Source: Gemmatimonadota bacterium (GTDB lineage Bacteria > Gemmatimonadota > Gemmatimonadetes > Gemmatimonadales > Gemmatimonadaceae). From it: 64,000 nucleotides of DNA. The notes under the pieces are model-generated. The model was not told the origin of the DNA and searched no databases. It saw nothing but the letters and a program-made list of their open reading frames with translations. This document shows, piece after piece, positions 41,143-49,190 of this stretch. The first letter of the stretch is position 1. Each line of letters begins with the position of its first letter. The stretch is from contig JADJNZ010000001.1 of the NCBI GenBank assembly GCA_016714015.1, positions 1,419,593 to 1,483,592 of the forward strand, in the 5' to 3' direction. The translations under genes were made by a program, and so were the position numbers.

Positions 41143-41586
41143 ATGCACACGTTCGGCAAGTCACTCTCGATCGTCATCGGTCTACTGACGCTGGGCCTTT
41201 CGGCGACGGCGTCCGCGGCGGCCGCACAGGCCCCGCCTTGCGCCTTCTGCCAGGACATGGAAGGCGGCGGTGGATGGGGGCACTCGTTCCAGAGTCCTGG
41301 AGCGTTGTTCGACAGGACCTATGAGCACGCGGGCTGGGGTCCTGGGATCTGCGGCGACTATCACGGCGGATGCGAGCCGGAAGAGGAGAATGATGTCGAT
41401 CTGCTCGCGATCGAGCAGATCGTGAATGGGGGTGACTTCGAAGCGATCACCATTCTCCTCAAGGAGCTGCCAGCGCGGGTGCAGTTCGTTCCCCAGCGTG
41501 GCGCGATCCAGCTCCGCGGTTGCGGCGGCCGCATCGTCGCGCACATCGTGCTCGACGAGTCCGTGATATCCTCGTTGCTGAGGTGA
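41143..41586 (+). CDS. Small exported protein of unknown function
   Basis: A 147-residue protein starting at ATG 41143 with a strong GGGGAGGGA ribosome site. The signal peptide is about residues 1-28 (...ASAAAAQA). The mature protein has five cysteines (CAFCQDM near its N terminus, CGDYHGGC, RGCGG) and a Gly/Trp-rich first part, suggesting disulfides. The C-terminal half looks helical (LLAIEQIVNGGDFEAITILLKELP). Not recognised. It is 2 nt upstream of the propeller protein gene and likely cotranscribed. Base composition is slightly lower in GC than neighbours. Confidence 0.65.
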   Translation: MHTFGKSLSIVIGLLTLGLSATASAAAAQAPPCAFCQDMEGGGGWGHSFQSPGALFDRTYEHAGWGPGICGDYHGGCEPEEENDVDLLAIEQIVNGGDFEAITILLKELPARVQFVPQRGAIQLRGCGGRIVAHIVLDESVISSLLR

Positions 41587-41588
41587 CC

Positions 41589-42755
41589 ATGCATCTCACT
41601 CCGCACCGCGCGCTTCACCCTCTGTCTCGTGCCATGGTCGCTTCGTGGTGCGCAATCGCGTCGATTTCCCTTGGATCGGCGAACGCACAGCAGCTGGTGA
41701 CAGTGCGCGGTGCCGGAGCGACGTGCGTCAGCTGCGAGCTTCGGCTCGTTGATCCGCTGGATCTTCGGGTACCGGACACGGCCGTCGCGCTCGTTTCGCC
41801 ATTCGCGTTCCAGCAGGACGAACGCGACCGGTACTATTTCAACGACCCCTTCGGCACTCTTGGTGTCCGTGTGTTCGATAGCGCTGGGCGCTACTTGCGC
41901 ACCCTCGGCAGGCGGGGGCAGGCGCCAGGCGAGTTCCTCTTCATCAACGCGATCCTGCCGTCACGCGGCGACACGCTCCACGCGTTCGGGAACGCCCATT
42001 GGACCTTCGCTGCGGACGGTCGCCACCTTCGCACGCAGGCACTTCCCGATCTCATGACGGTCTCTCGAATGATCACGCTACGTGATCGCAAGCGACTCGC
42101 GGTTGGGAGCGTCAACTCCGCGGATGCATACGGACAGCCGTTCCATATCCTCGGGGCCGATGGGAGCATCGAACGGTCCTTCGGACTGCCCGCGCGCGCC
42201 TCCGTGGTCAGCGCCTGGTCGAGTCAGCGGGCCGTGGCTCCATACGGCCCCGCGGGCTTCATCAGCGCGAAAGTCAATCAGTACGAGCTCGAGATCTGGA
42301 CGTCGGATGGTCAATTGAATCGCACGCTGAGCAGAGACGCGGAGTGGTTCCAACCGTGGACCAGTTGGAACAGCCGCTCGGATCAACGACCACCACCTCC
42401 ACGGCTGATGTCGATCGCAGTGGACGAGTCGGGCCTCGTCTGGACGCTCATCTCCGTGGCGGACGCTGCCTGGGCCCCGGCCGCGGCGACCGGGCGCGAA
42501 GGAGGCATGCCGAGCACCGGAGAGTTGGGTCGTCGATTCGACTCGATCATCGAGGTTCTGGATCCGGTGGCGGGCAAGATCGTCTGGTCCGGGCGATTCA
42601 GTCAGATGCTGATAGCGCTGGTGAAGCCCGGTGTCGCGATCGAGAACGTCGAGACGGAGGAAGGAGAGGTCGTCGTGCGGGTGTGGAAGGTCACCCCGCC
42701 GGCTCGAGCTCCGGATGCACCGTCCGCCCGCCGACCACCGTCCGCACGACCTTGA
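41589..42755 (+). CDS. Exported six-bladed beta-propeller-like protein
   Basis: A 388-residue protein with a signal peptide (about 1-34, ...GSANAQQ). Repeated strand motifs such as DSAGRYLRTLGRRGQAPGEFLFI are typical of the 6-bladed (NHL-like) propeller proteins common in Gemmatimonadota. Two cysteines (CVSCEL) sit near the N terminus. No enzyme site is visible; a binding role is inferred. The 3' end overlaps the convergent amidohydrolase gene by 65 nt, and the last 20 residues (Pro/Ser/Arg) look like read-through into that overlap. Confidence 0.68.
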   Translation: MHLTPHRALHPLSRAMVASWCAIASISLGSANAQQLVTVRGAGATCVSCELRLVDPLDLRVPDTAVALVSPFAFQQDERDRYYFNDPFGTLGVRVFDSAGRYLRTLGRRGQAPGEFLFINAILPSRGDTLHAFGNAHWTFAADGRHLRTQALPDLMTVSRMITLRDRKRLAVGSVNSADAYGQPFHILGADGSIERSFGLPARASVVSAWSSQRAVAPYGPAGFISAKVNQYELEIWTSDGQLNRTLSRDAEWFQPWTSWNSRSDQRPPPPRLMSIAVDESGLVWTLISVADAAWAPAAATGREGGMPSTGELGRRFDSIIEVLDPVAGKIVWSGRFSQMLIALVKPGVAIENVETEEGEVVVRVWKVTPPARAPDAPSARRPPSARP

Positions 42756-44430
42756 TGTCCTTGATCGTGTCGGGCGGCACGTCGTGCGGGTCCTTCTCGA
42801 GGATCACGAAGTCCGCGAGCTTCCCCGCAGTGATCGTCCCCTTGGTCCGCTCCTCGTATGAGGCATAGGCGCCGTTCCGCGTCGTGATCAGCAACGCCTC
42901 GTCGAGCGTCACCTTCTGGTTGGGGCCCCACTCCTTCCCGCGATAGTCCTTCCGCGTCACCATCGACTGCAGCGCCATCAGCGGCTCGAACGGCCCCGGC
43001 CCGTAGTCGCTCGCGCCCACCACGCGGATCCCCGCGTCGAGGAACGACCGGTGCGCGAACATCATCCGCATCTTCTCGTCGCCGTACTGCTCCCACTTCT
43101 CGCCATGGTAGTAGGCGTAGGTCCAGAACGGCGTCGGGATGATCCCGCCCTTCGCGATCCGTGAGAGGATGGACGGCGTGACCAGCGAGCAGTGCTCGAT
43201 CCGGTGCCGGCGGTCCGACCGGGGCCACTGCGCCGCGGCCCGCTCGTAGGCGTTCAGGACCATCTCGATCGCCGTGTCGCCGTTCGCGTGGATCCCCACC
43301 TGCCAGTTGTTGCGCTGCGCGTCGTCCACCGCGTCGTGGATCTCCTGCTGCGTCATCGTCTGGATGCCGTGGTCGGTCGTGCCCACGTACGGCGTGCTCA
43401 TGAGCATCGTCCGCTCGGAGGCCGAGCCGTCGGCCGCGTACTTCACCCCGCCGATGCGGATCACGTCGTCGCCGAAGCCGGTGTGGATGCCCGCATCCCG
43501 GAGCTGCGTGTACGCGCCGCGGATCATCAGGTACGCGCGATGGCGCAGCGACCCCTCGGCGCGCGCATCCTCGTACGCCTTGATCGAGGCGCTGTTGGAA
43601 CCCGCCGAGTGCACCGTGGTGAGTCCGGCGGCGGTCATGAGCTTGGAGATGTGCGCCATCCCCTGCCGCGCGCGGTCCCGCTGCTGCTCCGGCGTGAACC
43701 GCTCCCGCGTGCCGACGCGGGTGAAGACGTTGCGCGCCAGCTCCGCCACGCGGCCGTTGTGCGCGCCGCTCGCGTCGCGGAAGAAGCGGCCGTGGTCCGG
43801 GTCCGGCGTCTCCCGCGTGACGCCCGCGAGCTCGAACGCCTTCGCGTTGTAGAAGCTCGTATGCCCGCCGCGGTGGTTCACCGCGATGGGGTGTCGCGTG
43901 GAGACCGCATCGAGGTGCGCCATGGTGAGCGGCACGTCGAGCTTGGTGTCGTCGAACATCGCGCCGACCACCCAGGTCCCCTCTGGTGTCGTCGCCGCGC
44001 GCGCACGGAGGTTCGCCTGCAGCTCCGCGAGGGTGCGCACGTTCGCGTTCGCCTCGAACAGCTCCGACACGCCGCTCGGGTGGCTGTGGCAGTCGATGAA
44101 CCCCGGCACGACGCACATCCGCGCGCCGTCGATCACGCGCGTGCGGGAGGTCGCGAGATTCCGGATGTCGGCATTCGAGCCCACCGCGAGGAAGCGGCCC
44201 TCCTTCACCGCGAACGCCTCGGCGCGCGGCAGCGCCGCGTCCTGCGTCAGCACGCGCGCGTTCACGACGATGAGGTCCGCCTCGATCCCGCCGCCGCGCA
44301 CCGGCTGTGGCGGCCCGGGGTCGGCACGCCACGGGGCCGGGAGCGCCGGCAACCGCGAGGCGCCGAGGGCGCCGGCGAGCACCGCGCTCAATCCGAAGAA
44401 CTCCTTTCGCGAGATCGGTCCCTTGGACAT
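42691..44430 (-). CDS. YtcJ-like amidohydrolase
   Basis: A 579-residue metal-dependent hydrolase with a Tat-like leader (ISRKEFFGLSAVLAGALG, about 6-23). Motifs: VPGFIDCHSHPSG (H-x-H metal ligands), NHRGGHTSFYNAKAF, HANGDTAIEMVL, RRHRIEHCSLV and GASDYGPGPFEPL (catalytic Asp). The YtcJ/ExeX group cleaves C-N bonds in amides or imides; substrate unknown. Its start directly abuts the stop of the aminotransferase-like gene (44431), forming a two-gene operon in which both products carry Tat-like leaders. Confidence 0.9.
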   Translation of the reverse strand: MSKGPISRKEFFGLSAVLAGALGASRLPALPAPWRADPGPPQPVRGGGIEADLIVVNARVLTQDAALPRAEAFAVKEGRFLAVGSNADIRNLATSRTRVIDGARMCVVPGFIDCHSHPSGVSELFEANANVRTLAELQANLRARAATTPEGTWVVGAMFDDTKLDVPLTMAHLDAVSTRHPIAVNHRGGHTSFYNAKAFELAGVTRETPDPDHGRFFRDASGAHNGRVAELARNVFTRVGTRERFTPEQQRDRARQGMAHISKLMTAAGLTTVHSAGSNSASIKAYEDARAEGSLRHRAYLMIRGAYTQLRDAGIHTGFGDDVIRIGGVKYAADGSASERTMLMSTPYVGTTDHGIQTMTQQEIHDAVDDAQRNNWQVGIHANGDTAIEMVLNAYERAAAQWPRSDRRHRIEHCSLVTPSILSRIAKGGIIPTPFWTYAYYHGEKWEQYGDEKMRMMFAHRSFLDAGIRVVGASDYGPGPFEPLMALQSMVTRKDYRGKEWGPNQKVTLDEALLITTRNGAYASYEERTKGTITAGKLADFVILEKDPHDVPPDTIKDIKVVRTVVGGRTVHPELEPAG

Positions 44431-45708
44431 CTATCGGCGCTCCGCGGCGAGGGTACGTACGGCTTCGATGAAGAGGTCGATCTCGTCGAGCTTGGTGAAG
44501 ACGTTCGGCGTCACGCGGATGCACTCGAACTCGTTCGCGACGAACCGCGGGCGCACATGGATGCGCCACCGCCGCTGCAGGTCTTCCGTGAGCCGCTGCG
44601 CGCCGACGCCCTCGAGTGACATCGCGCCGAGCGCGCAGGCCTGCGCCGGGTCGAAGCTCGTGAGGAGCTTCACGCCCGGCACCGACTCCACGGCCCGCAT
44701 CCAGCGCTCGCGCAGGTAGCGCAAGCGCTCGGCTTTCCGCTCGGCGCCGATCTCCTCATGGAACGCGAGTGCATCGGAGAGCGCGGTGCGGAGCGAGATC
44801 GGATACGTCCCGATCGACTCGAACTTCCGGATGTCCTTGTCCTGCCCCGGGTCGGCGGCCATGAGCGGCCAGATCCGCTCGATCAGTGGCTGGCGCACGT
44901 AGAGCAACCCGTTCCCCACCGGCGCGCAGAGCCACTTGTGCAGCGACGAACCGTAGACGTCGCACCCGAGGTCGGCGATGGTGAAGGGGAAGTGCGCGAA
45001 GGTGTGCCCGCCGTCCACGATGGTGACGATCCCGCGGCGGCGCGCCTCGTCGCAGATGCGCTTCACCGGGAAGATCTGCCCCGTCGTGTACGTCATGTGG
45101 CAGATGTGGATCACCTTCGTCCGCGCCGTGACCGCCGAGAAGACGCGATCGTACAGCGTGTCCATCGACGGCGGCGGGGTGGGGAAGCTCACGAGCTTGA
45201 GCACCACGCCGTCGCGCCGCTCGCGCTGCCGCCAGGCGGTGATCATCCGCGGATAGTCCTGCGTGGTGCTCACGATCTCGTCGCCGCGCTGCAGGGGGAG
45301 CCCGAGCTGCGCGATCTGCAGCGACTCGCTGGTGTTGCGCGTGAGCGCGAGCTCGTCGGTGCTGCAGCCGAGGACCGCGGCGAGGCGACGGCGCACGAGC
45401 TCCACCTCGGGGTAGAGCATCTCGTCCACGTAGTAGGACGGGCTCATGTTCGTGAGCGTCCAGTAGCGCTGCATCGCGTCGGAGACGACGCGCGGCGCGG
45501 GGCTGACGCTCCCCGAGTTGAGGTTCACGTGGTTGGCGTCGAGCGAGAAGGCGGCCCGGACGCGGAGCCAGTAGCTCTCGTCCTCGGCCACGGCGCGCGC
45601 GGAGCGGCCGAGGACGGCGAGATTGGCCTCGCGGAGCAGCGCGGTCGCGCCGGCGTCGAGGACGACGGGGGTGCCGCTCAGGGCGGCGACGAAGGATCGG
45701 CGGTCCAT
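44431..45708 (-). CDS. Class-V aminotransferase-fold protein (isopenicillin-N-epimerase-like)
   Basis: A 425-residue PLP protein; the start MDRRSFVAALSG resembles a weak Tat leader. PLP-site residues: D232 and H235 (TIVDGGHTFAHF) and K258 (GSSLHKWLCAP); NTSESLQIAQ binds the phosphate. It groups with isopenicillin-N-epimerase-like, cysteine-desulfurase-fold proteins of uncertain substrate. It is the first gene of an operon with the amidohydrolase and has a TACGTT box 7 nt before the ATG. Confidence 0.85.
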   Translation of the reverse strand: MDRRSFVAALSGTPVVLDAGATALLREANLAVLGRSARAVAEDESYWLRVRAAFSLDANHVNLNSGSVSPAPRVVSDAMQRYWTLTNMSPSYYVDEMLYPEVELVRRRLAAVLGCSTDELALTRNTSESLQIAQLGLPLQRGDEIVSTTQDYPRMITAWRQRERRDGVVLKLVSFPTPPPSMDTLYDRVFSAVTARTKVIHICHMTYTTGQIFPVKRICDEARRRGIVTIVDGGHTFAHFPFTIADLGCDVYGSSLHKWLCAPVGNGLLYVRQPLIERIWPLMAADPGQDKDIRKFESIGTYPISLRTALSDALAFHEEIGAERKAERLRYLRERWMRAVESVPGVKLLTSFDPAQACALGAMSLEGVGAQRLTEDLQRRWRIHVRPRFVANEFECIRVTPNVFTKLDEIDLFIEAVRTLAAERR

Positions 45709-45715
45709 GGGGCAG

Positions 45716-45764
45716 AACGTACCACCGACCGGACTCGCGCGCCTCCCGGGGGCGACCCTACCTT
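45716..45764. promoter_or_regulatory. Divergent leaderless-type -10 boxes
   Basis: Minus strand: TACGTT (45721-45716) ends 7 nt before the aminotransferase-like ATG at 45708. Plus strand: TACCTT (45759-45764) ends 6 nt before the metallopeptidase ATG at 45771. The divergent gap is only 62 nt and no clear -35 boxes are seen. Confidence 0.45.
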
Positions 45765-45770
45765 CCCCGC

Positions 45771-47057
45771 ATGCGCCCCAGACTGCTCCTCCCCGTCCTG
45801 CTCCTCCTCGGCGTCGTCATCTACTTCGCCAAGCGCCCGGTGGACCTCGATGCGGCCGCGCGCCGCTTCGTCATCCTCGGCATCGCCCTCGGCAAGCACG
45901 ACCCCGCCTACGTGGACGCGTACTACGGGCCCGACACGCTCAAGGCGATCGGCGAGCGCATCGGCGATTCGCTCGACGTTCCGGCGATCCGCGTCGTGGC
46001 CGAGTCGCTCCTCGCCTTCATCGGGGATTCCACCGGGGTCAAGCGCGACAGCCTCACGCGCCTCCGCCATGCGAACCTCCGCGGCCAGGTCACCGCGATG
46101 ATCGCGCGCGCCCGCTTCCTCGAAGGGGACACGCTTGCCTTCGACGACGAGGCGCGCGCCCTCTTCGGGGCCGTTCCACCCACGTATCCCGATACCTACT
46201 TCGATTCGCTCCTCGCCGAACTCGATGCGCTGCTTCCCGGTCGCGAACCGCTCGCCGCGCGGCTGCAGCGCTTCCGCGCGCGCGTCACCATCCCGCCCGC
46301 GAGGGTCGACACCGTCTTCAAGCGCGCCATCGCCGAGTGCCGCGCGCGGACGCAGCGGCACCTCCTGCTCCCGCCCAACGAGCGCTTCGACCTCGAGTAC
46401 GTGCAGGGCACCAGCTGGAACGCCTACAACTGGTACAAGGGGCGCTACCACTCGCTCATCCAGGTCAACACCGATCTCCCGATCGCGATCGACCGCGCGC
46501 TCGACCTCGCCTGTCACGAGGGCTATCCCGGGCATCACGTCTACAACGCGCTCATCGAGGAGACGCTCGTGGACGGGAAGGGGTGGGTGGAGTTCTCGCT
46601 CTATCCGCTCTACTCGCCGCAGTCGCTCATCGCCGAAGGGAGCGCCAACCTCGGTATCGACATGGCCTTCCCGGCGGCGGAGCGCCTCGCGTTCGAGCGC
46701 GACTCGCTCTTTCCGCTCGCGGGACTCGACCCGTCGCTCGCCGAGACGAACGCGCGCGTGAGCCGCATCAACGAGCGCCTCAACTACGCCCGGAACGAGG
46801 TCGCGAGGCGCTACCTCGGCGGCCAGCTCGACCGCGCCGGCGCCGAGGCGGCGATGGCCCGCTATTGGCTGAGCACGCCGGACGCCGCGGCCAAGACGGT
46901 GCGGTTCATCGACACCTACCGCAGCTACGTGATCAACTACAACTACGGCCGCGATCGCGTGCAGCAGTGGGTCGAGGCCAGGGCCGGCGCCGAACCCGAC
47001 GCGCGGTGGAAGGCCTACGAGGCGCTGCTCAGGGCGCCGGCGAGCGCGATACGGTGA
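45771..47057 (+). CDS. DUF885-like putative zinc metallopeptidase, membrane-anchored
   Basis: A 428-residue protein with an N-terminal hydrophobic helix (about 4-19) that is a signal anchor or uncleaved signal. H249-E250-GYPG-H255-H256 is the HE-x4-HH motif of DUF885-type peptidases; E289 (EGSANLGIDMAF) is a candidate third ligand. The rest is mainly helical. Substrate unknown. The 3' end overlaps the convergent gene by 29 nt. Confidence 0.75.
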   Translation: MRPRLLLPVLLLLGVVIYFAKRPVDLDAAARRFVILGIALGKHDPAYVDAYYGPDTLKAIGERIGDSLDVPAIRVVAESLLAFIGDSTGVKRDSLTRLRHANLRGQVTAMIARARFLEGDTLAFDDEARALFGAVPPTYPDTYFDSLLAELDALLPGREPLAARLQRFRARVTIPPARVDTVFKRAIAECRARTQRHLLLPPNERFDLEYVQGTSWNAYNWYKGRYHSLIQVNTDLPIAIDRALDLACHEGYPGHHVYNALIEETLVDGKGWVEFSLYPLYSPQSLIAEGSANLGIDMAFPAAERLAFERDSLFPLAGLDPSLAETNARVSRINERLNYARNEVARRYLGGQLDRAGAEAAMARYWLSTPDAAAKTVRFIDTYRSYVINYNYGRDRVQQWVEARAGAEPDARWKAYEALLRAPASAIR

Positions 47058-48483
47058 CGATCGTCCCGGCGGCGGGGAGCGTGAAGGGGATCGTGCGCTC
47101 CTGACCGCGTGCCTCCCAGCGCAGCGTGAGGTCGCGCCGCGCCGGGAGGTCGCACACCAGGAACCCGCCGCGCTCGTCGGTGAACGCCTCGCGCAGATGC
47201 TCGCGCTTGGTGAAGAGCGTGCGGTCCACCACCACCGGCTCATCCCACGTGACGCGCACGAGGATCCCGCTCACCGACTCCGAATCGACCTGGGCGAGCA
47301 CGCCGCGGGCCGCGCCGGTGTTCTGCCGCCCGAGGCGCTCCGCGCAGGCGCGGCCGAACTCGCTCGTGGCGAGCGCGCCCTCCACGGGGTCGGCGCGCAT
47401 GAGGGGCGCCTGCTCATGCAGCACGGCGAGCACCCGCCCGCCGCTCACGCGATGCCCCACGATGTCGATGAGCGTCATGGAGGTGCGCACCAGCGTCGTC
47501 GCACCGTCGCTCGTGCGGTAGCCGAGCAGCGGGAAGCGGTGGTACCAGCGCGTGACGAGCCAGTCGCCGTTGGTGAGCGGGAGGAACTCGAGCACACCAC
47601 CCGCGGCGGCCAACCGCTCCTCGTCGCGCAATCCCTGGTATGTGAACTCCACGCGCTGGAGCGCGAGGGTGCGCGCCTCGAGCACGTACGCCCCTTCGAG
47701 GTCGACCAGGCCGCGCCGCTCGCGCGCCGGCCGGAACGCGAGACGCACGACGCTGTCGCCCTGCGGTTGCGCGGTGAAGCAGTGCGTGGACGTGAACCAC
47801 TCCGAGGCGAGCAACGCCGGTTCCGGCGCGCGGAAGACGCGTTCCCCACCGATGGTCGCGAAGAACCCGCCCGCCTCGAGCTCCTCCGAGGTGGTTGCAC
47901 GGAACAGGGACGGCAAGGCGCCCGTCCCGCGGCGCATCACCGAGCGGAGCGTGTCCTCGCCGGTCTTGGCCACCCGGTGCTCGAAGGTCGCGAAGCGCGT
48001 GCTCACGTCGTTGCGCGCGATCATCGACTGCGCCGCGAGCAGCACCTTCCGCACCTCGCCGAGCGCGGTCGCGAGCCCCGCGCGCTCCTCGGCGTTGCCA
48101 CGCCCGCAGGTCGTCGCGCCACGGCGCAGCGCCGGGATGCGGATGGGCGTCGCGCCGAGCACCGCCACGAGGTCCGCGACCTCATCGCCGGCGAGCCGTC
48201 GCGTCGCGGCGACCGTCGGCGCGAAACCCGTGCGGTGCAGGGTGAGCGTGAGCGTGCGCGCCGAATCGACGAAGAGTGCGAACCGCCCCTCGACGCCGCT
48301 CACGCCCTGCGCGACCTCGCGGCCCGCCGAGTCCGAGACGACGACGAGGACCCCGGCGACCGGCGTCGCGCCGTCGGGGAGGACCACGGTGCCCATGAAC
48401 TGCTGCGCGTGAAGCGCCGGCGCGGTCGCGAGGGCGACGAGCGTCGCCAGCAGCAGGCGGGAACGCGAGGGGCGATGGGGCAT
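47029..48483 (-). CDS. Exported protein with carboxypeptidase-regulatory-like domains
   Basis: A 484-residue protein; start ATG 48483 places the signal peptide correctly (about 1-25, ...APALHAQQ). Residues about 27-110 form a CarboxypepD-regulatory-like beta-sandwich (FMGTVVLPDGATPVAGVLVVVSDSAGREVAQGVSGVEGRFAL). A central region of unknown type follows, and a second similar sandwich closes the protein (ESVSGILVRVTWDEPV...TDERGGFLVCDLPARRDLTLRWEARG). Such proteins often sit in the outer membrane or periplasm. A TACGGT box lies 6 nt upstream. Confidence 0.72.
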   Translation of the reverse strand: MPHRPSRSRLLLATLVALATAPALHAQQFMGTVVLPDGATPVAGVLVVVSDSAGREVAQGVSGVEGRFALFVDSARTLTLTLHRTGFAPTVAATRRLAGDEVADLVAVLGATPIRIPALRRGATTCGRGNAEERAGLATALGEVRKVLLAAQSMIARNDVSTRFATFEHRVAKTGEDTLRSVMRRGTGALPSLFRATTSEELEAGGFFATIGGERVFRAPEPALLASEWFTSTHCFTAQPQGDSVVRLAFRPARERRGLVDLEGAYVLEARTLALQRVEFTYQGLRDEERLAAAGGVLEFLPLTNGDWLVTRWYHRFPLLGYRTSDGATTLVRTSMTLIDIVGHRVSGGRVLAVLHEQAPLMRADPVEGALATSEFGRACAERLGRQNTGAARGVLAQVDSESVSGILVRVTWDEPVVVDRTLFTKREHLREAFTDERGGFLVCDLPARRDLTLRWEARGQERTIPFTLPAAGTIVTVSRSPAP

Positions 48484-48489
48484 GGCGGA

Positions 48490-48564
48490 ACCGTATGGGG
48501 GCACCACACCGATACGCAAGCGCGACGGCGACGCGTTGACACCCGTGCCCGGGACTCGTAGCTC
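48490..48564. promoter_or_regulatory. Divergent promoters
   Basis: Minus strand: TTGCGT (48519-48514) and TACGGT (48495-48490), 18-nt spacing, ending 6 nt before the ATG at 48483. Plus strand: TTGACA (48536-48541) and TAGCTC (48559-48564), 17-nt spacing, with a 20-nt leader and GGAG ribosome site for the gene at 48591. Confidence 0.55.
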
Positions 48565-48590
48565 TCCCCCGACCCACATCGGAGCACCGC

Positions 48591-49190
48591 ATGGCGAGCC
48601 GGGACGAGCGCATCGACGCCTACATCGCGAAGGCCCAGCCCTTCGCCGTGCCGATCCTGGGGCATCTGCGGGCGATCGTGCACGCCGCTTGCCCCGAGGT
48701 GGAGGAGACCATCAAGTGGAGCTTCCCGAACTTCATGTATCGCGGGAGCATCCTCTGCAGCATGGCGGCCTTCAAGGCGCACTGCGCCTTCGGGTTCTGG
48801 CGCGGACGGCAGCTCGCCGGCGTCACGGACCAGCACGGCGCGGTGATGGGCGACTTCGGCCGCATCGGGTCGCTCAAGGACCTGCCGTCGAAGACCCGTC
48901 TCATGGCACTCGTGAAGGCCGCGATGCGGCTCAACGAGGCGGGGGTGAAGCGGGTCGCCAAGAAGAAGGCCGCCCCCCGCAAGCCGCTCCCCGTCCCGAA
49001 GGACCTCGCGGCCGCCCTCGGTCGCGACGCGAAGGCCAGGCAGACGTTCGAGGCCTTCTCCCCCAGCCACCGGCGCGACTACATCGAGTGGATCACCGAG
49101 GCGAAGACCGATGCGACGCGTGCACGGCGCCTCGCGACGACGCTCGAGTGGCTCGCCGAGGGAAAATCCCGCAACTGGAAGTACGAATGA
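48591..49190 (+). CDS. DUF1801 / YdeI-like protein
   Basis: A 199-residue cytoplasmic protein. The N-terminal half is a DUF1801 domain (VPILGHLRAIVHAACPEVEETIKWSFPNFMYRGSILCSMAAFKAHCAFGFWRG). The C-terminal part matches YdeI-type proteins (LPVPKDLAAALGRDAKARQTFEAFSPSHRRDYIEWITEAKTDATRARRLATTLEWLAEG). The family shows up in stress or peptide-resistance contexts, but its biochemical role is unknown. It overlaps the next gene by 4 nt (ATGA). Confidence 0.85.
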   Translation: MASRDERIDAYIAKAQPFAVPILGHLRAIVHAACPEVEETIKWSFPNFMYRGSILCSMAAFKAHCAFGFWRGRQLAGVTDQHGAVMGDFGRIGSLKDLPSKTRLMALVKAAMRLNEAGVKRVAKKKAAPRKPLPVPKDLAAALGRDAKARQTFEAFSPSHRRDYIEWITEAKTDATRARRLATTLEWLAEGKSRNWKYE

